Origin: Ciona intestinalis
Lineage: Eukaryota > Chordata > Ascidiacea > Phlebobranchia > Cionidae
Assembly: GCF_000224145.3 (NCBI RefSeq)
Contig: NW_004190397.2
Coordinates: forward strand, 105,033 to 169,032
Reading direction: 5' to 3'
DNA length: 64,000 nt
Part shown: piece by piece, positions 22,091-34,411 of the stretch
Layout: every line of letters starts with the position of its first letter
How positions within the stretch are numbered: position 1 is the stretch's first letter
The notes under the pieces: model-generated
Database searches by the model: none
What the model saw: only the letters and a program-made list of their open reading frames with translations
Told to the model about the DNA's origin: nothing
Made by a program: the position numbers and the translations under genes

Positions 22091-22458
22091 TTTTATCACA
22101 GGCTACACAATGCTGTCTTAAATGGAGAAAAAAAATTAAACAGTAGGTTTTAAATGGGTCATAACTTAAGAGTATTTTTTAAAACAGCAGCATATAACAA
22201 CATAGGTGTCAAACCTTTAAAAAAGCAGGTGGCAACATGAGTTAAAAAAACACATAATTTGTTATATATAACTTGGCTGCTTTTTAACGATAACAATTTA
22301 AATTTTACCCCAGGTTAGGTACTTGTGCCAAGAATTTTTAATAGTTTGAAATAGAAGGTAAAACACAAATAAGCAGAAAATAAACCAATTTTAGCAGTAC
22401 CAACACATTCAGTGGCGATTTTCAATAACGAAAAATAATTAAAATACAAGAAAATAAC
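22091..22458. other. Spacer between C8orf33-like stop and kanadaptin start
   Basis: 368 bp on the same strand. Just upstream of the kanadaptin ATG, on the minus strand, a pyrimidine-rich tract ending in AG is visible, consistent with a cis or spliced-leader acceptor. Nothing else was seen. Confidence 0.45.
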
Positions 22459-22944
22459 TCAAATTTCATCTTCTATTTTAAAATTAAATTGAAATAAATC
22501 GACTAAATTACTTTCATCCATAGGTTGCTGATGCTTTTGGCAGTTAAGATTTTGCGAAGCTTTAAGAAAATTTCCAGTCTCTTTTTCTGATGGAACTTTT
22601 AATATTTTTATAGCTTGTGACAGTTTTATTGCATCTTTTTGCCATTTTATATCATCCTGTTCCACTTTTTGGCGGTAGTCCCCAAAAGTTTGCCTCATAA
22701 CTTGACGTTTTTTGACCAAAGGAGCTTTTGTGGACAGTAGTGTTTTTATTATAGCAGTGGACTCTTTGATCTGCTTTTGGTTTGGGCTTTTGGTCAGCAT
22801 ACCCATTCTTAACTGCTCCACACACCAATTTAGCTCTTTTTGGAACTTTACATTATCAAAAGCAGTTTCTGTAGCAACAGGGATATTGCATTTGGGGGGA
22901 GCAGCGTTTTGAGACGTTTTCGAAACGATTCTTCTTTTGGGCAT
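22459..22944 (-). CDS. UPF0488 / C8orf33-like protein
   Basis: An uninterrupted 161-residue frame starting MPKRRIVSKTSQ. The core NWCVEQLRMGM, then KSPNQKQIKESTAIIKTL, KAPLVKKRQVMRQTFGDYRQ matches human C8orf33 ([49 protein letters not shown]). The C-terminus NLVDLFQFNF parallels the family's ending FRFNF. It is shorter at the N-terminus than the human protein. The function is unknown in any species I can name. It is divergent from guf1 across 737 bp and co-oriented with kanadaptin. The start is the first ATG, with a basic N-terminus. Confidence 0.85.
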   Translation of the reverse strand: MPKRRIVSKTSQNAAPPKCNIPVATETAFDNVKFQKELNWCVEQLRMGMLTKSPNQKQIKESTAIIKTLLSTKAPLVKKRQVMRQTFGDYRQKVEQDDIKWQKDAIKLSQAIKILKVPSEKETGNFLKASQNLNCQKHQQPMDESNLVDLFQFNFKIEDEI

Positions 22945-23681
22945 AACTTTAAAGTGTGACTGCCTACCTAAAAATCCTGCGTTATAGCTTTTTATACACT
23001 TAGTATAAATACATACACAGTATTAAATACCTAAAGGAGACACCAAATTACTAAAACGTACCAAATACGTTATTCCACGCGTGCACGTGTGTTTACTTGT
23101 TTGGGCATATACAACGTCTATTGTTTTCCAAAGGTTTCGAATCGTATTTTTACAAAAATACAGCTAATAGCCAACGCTTAAATATATCGACGTTGCTAAA
23201 ATTGCGTGATTTGTGTCAGATTGTGCTCAATACACAACTTTAAACATTACCCTAGTTTTCGCTCGTGACATTCCCTGTGTGACGTCACAACAAAATAGCG
23301 TCCTTTTTCTTTTTTACGTGAGAAGTCATTTTGTTCGATATACTTGGTGTAAATACCTATTCGTTTGCGTTACCATGCACCTTTGATGGGACATTTACCA
23401 CAAATAAAACTATAAACAATAAAAGCAAGTAGAAACACACGAAATTCCGATTCACAATTTACACTACAACGTCATCAACCTTTCGCAAAAAAGGCAAAAA
23501 CACGAACTCTGGCGGTCTCCATGAAGTTGCCACAACAATTGCGCGTGAATGTGTTTGATTAGTGTATGTACAATATACGTGTTGTATAGGAACAGCTGTT
23601 CAGTGTTATGGTACTTAAAATCAGAGTACTGTGCTTAATTAAAATAACGGTGTTTCCTTTATTGCAGGTCGTTTATAAAGA
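22945..23681. promoter_or_regulatory. Bidirectional promoter region (C8orf33-like / guf1)
   Basis: This spacer separates two divergent starts. It includes a perfect palindromic CRE, TGACGTCA, at about 23280-23287 and a strong acceptor (tttcctttattgcag) 14 bp before the guf1 ATG, suggesting a 5'-UTR intron or spliced-leader acceptor. Confidence 0.5.
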
Positions 23682-25671
23682 ATGTCCTGTAAAAACGCGT
23701 GTGGCTTTATTTTAAAGTTACCACGGAGATTTCTTACATATCGCAATGTAGCTGCTATTACGCAACGTAAACCCTTCAGCACAGACCAAAGTGACATAAA
23801 TCTTATCGATCTGCGGCAGTTTCCTCCAGAAAAAATCCGAAATTTTGGAATAATAGCACATGTAGACCACGGAAAAAGCACTCTGGCGGACCGGTTATTA
23901 GAATTTACAGGCACTATTAAAGAATCGCTGGAAAATAAGCAAGTTTTGGACAAATTACAAGTGGAAAGAGAAAGAGGTATTACGGTTAAGGCCCAGTCGG
24001 CTTCAATTGTTTATAAATGTGACGGAAAAGAGTATTTATTAAACCTTATAGATACACCAGGGCATGTAGATTTTAGTTATGAAGTCTCAAGGTCTCTTTC
24101 TGCATGTCAGGGTGTTATTCTTGCTTGTTGATGCCACACAAGGTGTACAAGCACAAACATTAGCTAATTATCTACTTTCCATGGAACATGGGTTACCAGT
24201 TATTCCAGTGATTAATAAAATTGATATGCCAAGAGCAAACATTGCCAAAGTTGAAAAAGAAATGCTAAATTTACTGGACGTACATACTTCTGAAATTATT
24301 CATATTTCTGCAAAATTGGGCCAAAATATTGACCAAGTTTTAGAAGCTATTGTAAAGCAATTGCCTTCACCAAATCTGGATTGTAAGTCAAGTTATAATT
24401 CGTCATCTTTACTAAAAGCGCTACTTTTTGACTCTACTTATGAAAAATTTCGTGGGGTCATAGCAAATGTTGCAATTCTGGACGGTACTATGAAAAAAGG
24501 GGATATAATTAGTTCAGTGTACTTACAGCAAAAAGATGGCAATTCAAAGTCAGCATATGAGGTCAAAGAAGTAGGTATACTGCGGCCAGAACATGTTTCT
24601 ACTGATGTACTATACGCTGGGCAGGTGGGGTATATTGTATGTGGTATGAAGACAGTTGCAGATGCTCAAATTGGTGACACGCTGTACCACCATAAGCACC
24701 CTGTGCAAGGGTTGCCAAAGTTCAAAAAAGCTAGGCCTGTCGTTTTTGGAGAAATGTTTCCTTTGGACCAATCGCAGTTTAAAAATTTAGACGCCGCATT
24801 GAATAGATTAATGCTTAATGATAGAAGTGTTACAAAACTGAACAGTAAAAGTTTTTTGCTGGGATCTGGTTTTAGGATTGGGTTTTTAGGTCTTCTTCAT
24901 ATGGATGTATTTTGCCAAAGATTGGAACAGGAATTTGGCACTAATGTTGTAATGACTAGCCCAACTGTTCCCTACAAAGCTATACTGAATCCAAATAAAC
25001 GACTGCAAATTAAAGAAGAAAAAGAAATTACTATTACCACACCTGAGGACTACCCAAGCCAAAATTTGGTGAAGGATTTTTTACAGCCTATGATAATAGG
25101 TACGGTAATAACTCCTTTACAATACAGTCAAGATATAATGGAGTTATGTACAGCGAAAAATGGTACAGCTGTTGGGAATAGTTATATTAGCGAAACTAGT
25201 TTGATGCTACAGTATAGGCTCCCACTTGATGAAATTGTAGTCGATTTTTATGATAAACTTAAATCGCTGTCATCTGGGTATGCAAGTTTTGACTATGAAG
25301 ATGATGGTTATGAGTCTGTTAACTTATCTAAAGTAGATATCCTTTTAAATGGTGAAATTGTACAAGAACTGTCAAAAATTTGCACCCTAGAAAAATCGAG
25401 AAAAATTGGTGCCAAAACCTGTGCAAAATTAAAAGACCTAATTCCAAGACAGCCTTTTCCAGTTTCTATACAAGCAGTTATTGGGAAATCTGTAATAGCT
25501 AGACAAACGCTGCCGGCAGCAAAAAAAGACGTTCTTGCTAAAACTGGAGGTGGCGATTATACGCGAAAATTAAAACTCTTAAGAAGAGAAGCTGATTTAC
25601 AAAAGCATTTAAGGGCGATAGGGAAAATTAAAGTCCCCAAAAATCTTTTTATAAAAATGATGAAAGAATGA
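23682..25671 (+). CDS. guf1: GUF1, mitochondrial elongation factor 4 (LepA) GTPase
   Basis: A single long exon. The N-terminus is basic and hydroxylated ([20 protein letters not shown]), fitting a mitochondrial transit peptide. GTPase motifs: G1 [10 protein letters not shown]2 RERGIT, G3 [21 protein letters not shown]4 NKID. The C-terminal LepA domain is complete ([20 protein letters not shown], then [12 protein letters not shown]). The factor binds mitochondrial ribosomes and promotes fidelity or back-translocation. One extra base near 24123 breaks the frame: the first frame reads GVILAC then stop, while the family expects GVILLVDA, and all sequence after 24124 is collinear in the next frame. 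Correcting for it gives about 662 residues, close to human GUF1. I treat this as consensus error or an allele, not a pseudogene, because no other lesion is present. Confidence 0.95.
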
Positions 25672-26242
25672 ACCTAAAACTGTTTGTTTAATTCAAATAC
25701 TTTTTCTAAAAAATTATAAGTTTCAGGTAATTTTATAGCCTAGTTATATAATTCATTTTTTATTTGCCAATGTATATCTATGCATTTATTTTATAGGCAA
25801 TGTTACAATTTAAAACTCAACAGTGAGCATGTGGTATATAAATGCATTGTTAAAAATAGAATATTACTTATTCTGCTAAATGATAAATATAATAATTTAA
25901 AATCTAGATTGACATTTCTACTTAATTTTCTTTTTCGTTTTGCCTTGAAAAACTTCATTAGAGAGTTGGCTTATACAGTCATATAAAATATTCATTCATT
26001 TGTGCCTGTTTAAATAAATAATTAATACTTTTAAAGCAGTAAGTCTGCTATTTTCCTCAATATTTTACATGCGGTAGTCTGCTACTGTTAAAACAATTGC
26101 AAAATAATTTGCCTTTATTGTTAATGTTATTCATTCTTCATAGTTTTAAACTTAGGCATAGCAAAAAAATGAAAAGCAATGTTTCAACCCTTTATTTCCG
26201 GTCCCAGATTTTTAGGCTTTAATTAAGTTAAATAACTAAAAA
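25672..26242. other. guf1-arl6 intergenic spacer
   Basis: AT-rich, with one isolated partial unit of the minisatellite (aacagtgagcatgtggtata) near 25818. An acceptor-like ccagatttttag lies about 20 bp before the arl6 ATG. Confidence 0.5.
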
Positions 26243-27775
26243 ATGGGTATAATGAACAAGTTATTTGGCTGGCTTAAAGGCAAAAAGAAAGAGGCCAATG
26301 TTTTATGTGTAGGTTTAGACAACAGTGGGAAAACTACAATCATTAATTACCTGAAACCAAACGACGCACAACAAGTAGATATTGTACCTACTGTAGGATT
26401 CAATGTAGAAAAAGTTACAATGACCAAGTAAGTCAATAAATATTAGTTTTTTTTTTAACATAGCCAGCAAAAAAATCACCATTTGAGTGAGGTCATACGG
26501 CATATTTTTTTAAGATTCCTTTTTTTGCCTGTTGACAGATTTCATTGCTAAGGTCTGTATGCAATTCAATCTGTAGTACAATATATATTTATTATATATA
26601 TCAATTACTTACAAAAAAATTGTGTAAATAACCTAATTATTTTTACAAGTCTAACTATCTTCAGTTTTCTGTATTACAAAAGTTTGGCAAATAATTTGTC
26701 TCATGTTGTGTCTGCGAAAACCCCAGTAAAATTAAAGAAAAAAGGCAATTCTTTAATTTCATGATATGTTCTTATTACAGTCTCTCATTCACTGTGTTTG
26801 ATATGAGTGGGCAAGGACGTTACAGAGTTCTCTGGTCACATTACTACAAGGAAACACAGGGCGTTATATTTGTAGTGGACAGTGCAGATAAACTGAGAAT
26901 GGCTGTAGCTAAAGATGAATTAGACCAGCTTTTGAAGCACCAAAGTATGTATCTAACATTTTACATTAAATACGTGCCTGCCTCTAACCTAGAGGTAATG
27001 GGTTCAAGGCTGATCGTTGCTACCATTATGGGCCTATGTATCCTTAGTTAAGACACTTAACAGTAATTGCTCCAACCCAGTGGTTACTGATGGGTTGTCA
27101 GCTATACAGAAAAAAAAGTTATAACATGGACGTTCTGTTCATACACCTCTTGTTTTTTTTTCGTTTTAATTACCAAATTTTTTTTTCTATATGGCTGTTA
27201 ATTTTAAAACCCATAAGAAACCACTGGGTTGGAGCATTGATCATTAAGTGTCTTGCTCAAGGACTGAACCCCGTACCCTCTAGTTATGAAAATATTTTAA
27301 TTTAGCAACATAATGCTCTTTATTTTCAATTTTTAGCCTTTTTTAGTAACCATTTTACATTTTAATTTCAGCAATTATGAACAAAAGAATTCCCATTTTA
27401 TTTTTCGCTAACAAAAATGGACGTTCAGAATTCTCTGTCCGCAGTTAAATGTTCGCAGTTACTTGGTTTGGAAAATATTAAAGAAAAACCATGGCATATA
27501 TGGTAAGAATTTGTTTGGCTCACTCCTGTCACCACTGTTGGCATGTGTGCTTTAATGCAGAACATTTAACAATGACTTTTGCAACCCAATAATCACTAAT
27601 GGGTTGTCTAAATTCAAGGCCACGCAGAAAATTTTTTTTAGGATAATAACTGTAATTTATTAACACTTAAATGTATTTTTTTAATATTTTTCACAGTGCT
27701 AGCAATGCTAAGACAGGAGAAGGCTTAAGCGACGGAATGCACTGGTTATCTGACCAACTTCAAACTGTTAAGTGA
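26243..27775 (+). CDS. arl6: ARL6 / BBS3, ciliary Arf-like GTPase
   Basis: Four exons: 26243-26427, 26781-26944, 27372-27502, 27697-27775. About 185 residues, as in vertebrates. N-terminal [20 protein letters not shown] provides Gly2 and an amphipathic helix. P-loop GLDNSGKTT; switch region [12 protein letters not shown]3 [10 protein letters not shown] with SHYYKET; G4 FFANK. The end reads [23 protein letters not shown]6 recruits the BBSome coat to membranes at the cilium. Exon 3 has five A at 27413-27417 where the family frame ([13 protein letters not shown]) needs four; the sequence on each side and the exon phases otherwise fit. So this is a single-base homopolymer slip rather than a dead gene. 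Confidence 0.94.
26970..27115 (+). mobile_element. SINE, head and body
   Basis: ctgcctctaacctagaggta, then gggttcaaggctgatcg, then the body, ending tcagctatacag. It lies in arl6 intron 2. Confidence 0.8.
27116..27295 (-). mobile_element. SINE, inverted partner of 26970-27115
   Basis: ttataacatggacgttctgt..catacacctcttg (tail) to ccactgggttggagcattga (body), reverse orientation. It forms an inverted pair with the preceding copy. Confidence 0.7.
27515..27632 (+). mobile_element. Diverged SINE fragment
   Basis: accactgttggcatgtgtgc...caacccaataatcactaatg. It lies in arl6 intron 3. Confidence 0.65.
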
Positions 27776-29229
27776 TACGCCATGTTTGGAACTTGATTGA
27801 ACTTAAGTGTTTCATATACTATAGGACCAGTGGCGTTGATTTTATAAAAAAAAGTTGACTTTATAAATTATCAAAAAGGGTTAAATGTTATGTATGTAAG
27901 ACTAAGAGTACATTTGCATTTATTTTAAGTGCTTTTAAAATTGGAAATTTAGGGTAAGCCTACATACCCTGCAACATATTTATCGTATTCGCTAATACAA
28001 AGCCCTAAGCTTGGCATTTTATTTTATTCGAGTTGAAACATATTATAATGTTTACTTTACTGAAGGGTATATAAACACGTGTTTATAAAAAATTCATATA
28101 TATTATTTTTTATAAGTTTTTCAGTATGCTATGTTTATTTTACTAATGGGTACCAACTTAAAATACTATTGTTTTCATAGCAAAAATTCATATATATTTT
28201 ACATTTACATTAAGTCTGTTTTTTTTTACTTTTTAAGACCCCGCATTGCTAATGGTGCAATAACACTGTGAAAAATACATTGTGGTCATTTTAAAGACAT
28301 TTTTTAGGATGTATTACCCCCTAACATATGTTATATATAAATATAGGCTTGCCTATTCATAATATCTCAATTTTGTGTCAACCCTTAACTATTTCATGCG
28401 CTATATGGTAAAAATGCCAGTAGTATATTGTTTTGTGCCATATTCTGCTTTTAAATATGTTATCGTTGTGAAAAAATAAATTTGAAAGGAAAACTTACAA
28501 TTTAACAATGAGTTTCGTAATGGTTAACTTATGCAATTTAACAATGAGTGTCGTTAAGCAGTAACTTATAAGTGAGATAAGGAATCTACACCAAGAATGA
28601 CGCCTAAATCAAACTATTACTGATTAAATGCATTAAAAACACTTCTCATTTATCATTAATTGTAATTGAAGTGTTATTTTTAGTTAAACTTTATAGGATT
28701 AATATTAACTTCTAAAGTAACTTCTGAAAAAAAAAACGTTTTTAATCGAAAACAAGTTTAATTTAATATACAAAGTGTATTTACACATATTCTTTTTCGA
28801 TCATATAATCCTAGTACATTTTAAGTCACATACATTCGGACTAAATCATATAATGTATTCATTAAATTCAGTCTGCAAAATATGGCAGTTCCATAAACGA
28901 GATCTCGCGCGAGCATACGCAACTTGGCCAGCATTTTTAACGCGTAGAAACGGTTATTTTTTTTGCAAACGATGTACATTTTTCGCGCGCACATACATTT
29001 CTAAGTTACATTAGGAAATCCTACTAATTTTGGTACAAACTTGTTTCATTGTTAAACTAATTAGCGCGCGTGTGACAAATTATTGCGTGCACAACCAAAA
29101 GTTTGCAAACAAAAAACGAGCGTGCACCTGTCATAGTCTGCAGACTGAATCAATACTACACAGCAAATACAGCGACAGACACCTAAGACCAGCATTTTGG
29201 TAAGTTCACCTTGGTTACTTAAGATATTT
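27776..29229. other. Region between arl6 and transporter A
   Basis: Convergent 3' ends. AT-rich except for the CpG-rich inverted-end element at 28869-29147. No exon was recognised. Confidence 0.55.
28869..29147. mobile_element. Possible MITE with CAGTCTGCA inverted ends
   Basis: attcagtctgca at the left and tgcagactgaat at the right are inverted, with weaker pairing further in (tatggcag / ctgtcata). The interior has unusually many CGCG motifs. No clear target duplication was seen. Confidence 0.45.
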
Positions 29230-32200
29230 TCAACAATTAAGCTTTTTAATTTCCATGTCATTTTTAGACTCCATGAATAAATCGTCATCTTTATGACGTA
29301 GCCGCTTCAATCTTGGAATAAATATGATGAAGTAAATAAGGAACAAGATAGCGCAGCCGAGCCAAATTGTAAGCGCATAAGGTCCAAGGTGAATCTATAT
29401 GATATAAGAAATGTATAGTTATACTGTATCAATATACATTCGAATTTTAAATGAGAGATTTTCTACACGGTTTCTAATCTTTGGGCATTTGCGTGTTTTT
29501 CCGTACGATCTCGAGTACTTATATGAAATGATAAATTGCGTTATAGAAGTATTCAATGAAGGGCAACTCCGCGTTTAAAACTGCCAGAAGAAAGAACCCC
29601 AAAATCTTGATCGTGTTTTCCATAATCAATAACGCTCTATGGGAGTCGTAAGGATACGGTTTTATAATTTTCTAAATGTTTTTTGTTGATTACCAAATGG
29701 GACAAAACAATCGAATAAAATGTGTTCAATCTTTCCCAACCATACTATATGAGTAAATTGTGAGTTTCGTGCTTTTAAAATATAGAATACCTGTAAGTAG
29801 GGCGGTACGAACCCCACCGTCCATGCAACAACCCAAAATATTACTGCAGAATACCCATACGCAGTAGAACGTGTCGGCTCACTTGTGATTTCCCCAAGTA
29901 AAGCAAAAGTTGTAAGATTAGTTCCGCCAGACCACCTACGAAAAAAATCCTAATTAATAAACATATAGAAAAATATCGAAAGAATAAACGTCGTTGTATA
30001 AGTTACATTCATTTAGTTCTACTATATCTTTTTCATATTATAAGTGTCATATGTTTTACCATACGTGGTGTCTTTGGATCGTTAACGAACCGAAACTTCA
30101 ACTTACGCTATAAGAAAAACACCAACGGCGAATATTGCAACGTATGGCATGGCGTTTGGTGCCGCTGGTGTGGCTACTTGACTGACGGTGTATGTCACGT
30201 GAGCGAAAATAATCAGAATGTTGCTCGCCACGTGGACTTTGAATCCTCCAAAACGGTCCACGAGTTTTGACTGTCAGAAAAAGCGGTGTTTTTTAGGGTA
30301 AAAATGTAAAAAACACAATAACACGAGCGTCATGCTTCATATACATCTTGTGCCGGTTTACAAGTTACTTTGTGGGTATTGCTAACAATTTTGACAGCTT
30401 ATTAGTGACCACTAGGTTCAAGTAAAGTGTTCTCCCCGATAGACATAGAATTGTATGCATGGTATAGCAGAAACCAACCGTTTAGTAGTTTTAGAGTGGG
30501 TAGGGAAAGGCGGGACACCTTAGCACATTATATCCAAATATCCTAATCGTATTTTAAACGGTAACAACAGTCTAAGGGAATTGTGAGAATACGGTTGTAA
30601 ATTTCTTTTAATGCTCTTTGAATACTACCAACTGGGACAAAAAAATAGAATAAAAAGGCGTCCCGTCTTGCCCCACCCCACTATATACATACCCCTACTA
30701 GAGATGCAAGCAGTTGCATGGCGAAAACACCAATTGTGGCAAAGGTCGCTTTATCAGGGCTAATACCAGCTTCAATAAAAACTTTATCAGAATACAGAAG
30801 TATGTTATCAATACCAACGAGAACCAAATTTAGAAAGAGAGCTACGACTCCAGCGAACATATTTCTGTAATGTATTATCTCCATTAGCGATGTGCCTTAA
30901 TAAAAATAAAGTGTTCTGTTACCCAAATGTGGATAATGATATATTAATTTTGCGAAAATAACTAAGCGAATTGGGTGGGTCATAATCTATTTTAATTTTG
31001 AGGTAACTTTTGGCAGTTTAGTTTGCCCTTATATCAGAGTGTGTGGTCTTGGGAGAATAATTGTAGTTATATAGAGATTGTTGAAATATACGGTGCATAT
31101 AAAAGAATTATAATACATATTTAACCTTTGCACCAAGTATTATTTAAATGTATAATACTTTGGGGTAGAATAGGACACCTATAGCACATAATATCCTGAT
31201 CGTGATTTAAACAATTAACAATTACAGTCTATGGAAGTCGTGTGATAAACTGTTTTATAATTCTTTAAAGGTTCTTTGTTTACTACAAATGGGACGAGAA
31301 AATAAAGTGAATAGGTGTCCTATCTCCCCCCAAACTTATACTATACCACACAAAACACAGGCGTTTATGTATTATAAATCCCACTTTAGCAGTATAACCT
31401 GAAATTCTTGGTTGTGAGCATTTCTTTTATAAGCACTTTACGTTTTCCACCGATTTCGTCAGACATACTTGACAACTCTTCTTTAATTTCATCCTTAAAT
31501 TAACAAATAATTAGACAGAGTCGAAAAATACTTCACCCGCATTTGATAATTTATTTACAAAACGAAGCTTAATGCTGTTAGAATTATCAGTGTATATGTG
31601 TGTATTTTGGAATGAAAGAAGACACGGAAGGTGTTATAATTAGTGGCCTCTAATGGATTTTCTAAATTTCCAACCATACATAAAACAAAAAATAAAATTC
31701 CTCCTAAATAATACCCACAAAGTTACATACGTGGTAACTCGTAAGCTGGCACGGGGTGTATGAAGCTAAACACCCGTGTTATAACGACTGTCGTTGCCTG
31801 GCCTTTGTTCTTTTATGACAGCCAACTACAAGACAACTCTCGTGCAAACTTCCCGGGGCATTGTGGAACAAAACACACAGAAATTATGGTATAGCAGCTA
31901 GATTTGTAAATACCCGAAAATAGTACATGAAGCCTATATAGCAACTACGAACACCCACTTAGAATTAAGCGGTATGTGGTCAAGAAGTTATACCTGAACG
32001 CTGGTCTACATGGTTTCTATATCGTACATCATTAGAGCGCTAACTTTACGCAGCATTTAGCAAATGAAAATGAATGACTATACGTAGAATTTGTTTTTTC
32101 TCAGTGAAATAAAAAGAGAATTACATAAACGGGCCACCCCTATTCATTTTAACCTCAAATGATATGCTTTGCTGCAAACGTTTGGCGTAAACAAGCTGTG

Positions 32201-34411
32201 AGTCTTAATTCGAACTCAACACAGATAACAAAACTTTACCAATGTTCCTTGTCGAAGTTTTTTAAGCACTTCCAAAGCCTCGTCTTTCCCGTAAGTTCTC
32301 AATACATAGAATGGCGTGTTTGGGATCCAGTGACTGGATATCAGATATATAAGTGAAGGAATAACAGCTAAACTGACCAACACTGTCCAAAGACTCAAAG
32401 AACCCAAAATCTGTCGCAAAGTAAAAAGAAAACATACTTTTTAATCGAAAGGCTAATATAGATTAATTAAAATATATAGCCTACATGAGAATTTTGAACC
32501 AAAACGTAGCCTTATTTCCATTACTTTTATTAATACTTTATTTAGAAATTTAACGTGTAAACTATATAGGATCTGTGCTTGTACATTAAAAGCATGCAAA
32601 ATCAACATTATTTTTGTACAAACAAAACAACAAAAATTGTTAAAACATAACATTCTGTCTTATGCTAACGAATTGTCGGGCAGTTAAAAAGTTACCCGCT
32701 GTACTGAATGTTAATAAAAAATACACACTTTTGGGTGACTGAAAATCGAACCGATAAGAATCCCAAACGCGACACTTAAGCCAACCACACTTTGCCAGAA
32801 ATTTTGCTTGCATTTTGCGCTCAATTCTGCCATCATTAGAATTGGTAAATCTGATTTAAAAAAATGTTTGTTTAATTTAGAGGCGGTGCATCTATTATAA
32901 GTCTATTATAGTATCCTGTCAATTATAATTATAACCCTATCTATTATAAAGATTTTATGATGACATTGAAAACAAATAAAGGCTTGGTGTATACAACAGT
33001 TGTTAAAATACGTTATGGATAAAAAGTGTGGAAAAGTGTCAATTAAAAAAACGTGTCTGTTTTACTGATGGCTTATTGGTCTTCGAGAAATACTGCTGAA
33101 ATTTTCATGTTTAAACCGATTTTACAAAATAGTAAATTGCCTAATGCACTATTTTGTAAAACTTACTGTAAGCCACTCCAAGTGGTATACCAGCTATAAT
33201 ACGACCAATTATCAACGCTTCATATGACCAGGTCGTTCCCGCCACCAACGCTATCACGATCACGCCTATGATGTTTATCACATGAGAGAGCTGCATGAGC
33301 CCCTTTCTGCTGACGTAGGAGAGCATAAAATTCGTACCCACCCCGCCGACGATAGCACCGAAATATACACAAGAGACGGACACTGCGTATAAGACTGTCC
33401 ATTTTTCTTCCGGCATTGTCTCATTGTAGCGGTTCTGTAACATAACTCCTAATTTTTGTATAGAAAACAAGCATGAATGACCCTTATTGTCCTCATATGG
33501 CGGACAACAACAGTCTTTATAACATAAGTTCTTGATCTACTTTTTGTGCTCGATTACAAGTTATTCCTTAAATCACCTTTCGGTCATTTCTAAATCTCAA
33601 ATCAAATTCCTAAAATCTATTACTGTGGGCCAACTGCGGCCCAAATCGTTGATGTTGGTGCGTTCTCACCGATATAGAGTTTCCAGAACTACTTTCGCTA
33701 TTCGTATATAAATTACAGAAACTAAAAGTCATTTGGGTTCGTTTGATTGAATGCTTGTCGCACTCCAATTCGCTTAAATGCAGTAACGCAAGCGTATAAA
33801 TGTTGTTCGCTGCAAATTGAAACTGAAAGATGGATATTATGAAACCGAATGCACATAAGGCCTTTAGTATAGTTATACCTTAATTGAACACTCACTTATA
33901 AAGTAGAGGGGACAACTTTAGCACATATTATCAAAATATCCTGATCGTGTTTTAAACAATTAACAACTATGAAAGTCGTGAAGATACGGTTTTATAATTC
34001 TTTTTCTTTGAATGTTCTTTGTTTACTACCAAATGGGATAAGAAAATAAAATGAAAACGTGTCCCATCTTCCCCTACCTTACAATAAATATAATAATATT
34101 AATAGAGTCATGTTTCTTACCATATGTGTAGTCTCATACATTGTGCGCATCGCAGGTGCCAAGGGATTGAGTAATACAAAATTGTAAAGCGTAACTGACA
34201 TCAGTAACCATGCCGTCATAAAAAGGCAAAAGTTGCCGAAATTCGAGTTGGTCTGAAAAATCCCACGTTTAGAACACGACGCCTTACTTTGCTTATTTTA
34301 AATAAAAACCGAAATTTATAAAAAAATAATTTAATGCTTTTCGCTGATATAAACTCTTTATTGAAGCAATTGCAAGCAAAAACATATATTATGTATACTC
34401 ACTAGTGCCAT
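29230..34411 (-). CDS. SLC2 (GLUT)-like sugar transporter, copy A
   Basis: Ten exons: 34403-34411 (only MAL), 34121-34252, 33167-33434, 32729-32850, 32240-32410, 31399-31493, 30693-30864, 30107-30270, 29791-29935 and 29230-29394. About 480 residues. It is a major-facilitator protein with about 12 hydrophobic segments. GLUT landmarks can be aligned but are altered: IIGRIIAGIPLGVAY (GRxxxG kept), IPNTPFYVLRTYGKDEA in place of PESPRxL, LVGIDNILLYSDKVF in place of QQxSGINAxxYYS, and LLGEITSEPTRSTAYG in place of WF..E.F....R. Substrate unknown. Exon sizes and phases equal those of copies B and C. Repeats in introns include MITEs at 29590, 30493 and 31160. It is head-to-head with copy B. Confidence 0.85.
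29590..29748 (-). mobile_element. MITE, truncated left end
   Basis: cttgatcgtgttttccataa...tgggagtcgtaaggatacgg...cccaaccatactatatg. It lies in a transporter A intron. Confidence 0.75.
30336..30425 (-). mobile_element. SINE fragment
   Basis: catatacatcttgtgccggt, tacaagttactttgtgggta, attagtgaccactaggtt. Reverse orientation, transporter A intron 7. Confidence 0.65.
30493..30688 (-). mobile_element. MITE abutting the exon 7 donor of transporter A
   Basis: gtgggtagggaaaggcggga to cttgccccaccccactatata. In gene orientation the exon 7 donor GTATGT is followed at once by tatagtggggtgggg. Confidence 0.85.
31160..31345 (-). mobile_element. MITE, diverged ends
   Basis: ctttggggtagaataggaca to ggtgtcctatctcccccc. 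It lies in transporter A intron 6. Confidence 0.75.
31635..31805 (+). mobile_element. SINE 3' portion
   Basis: cctctaatggattttctaaa, acccacaaagttacatacgt, gtgttataacgactgtcgtt. Transporter A intron 5. Confidence 0.7.
33898..34085 (-). mobile_element. MITE, diverged
   Basis: ataaagtagaggggacaact to gtcccatcttcccctacctta. Transporter A intron 2. Confidence 0.75.

Noticed and set aside
22459-25671. Operon linking guf1 and arl6, or the C8orf33-like gene and kanadaptin
   Set aside because: Spacers of 571 and 368 bp are larger than the near-zero spacing known for ascidian operons. No direct evidence.
26243-27775. Reading arl6 as a pseudogene
   Set aside because: Only one homopolymer slip is present. 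All introns are retained with good splice sites, so it is not a processed copy, and every G motif is intact.
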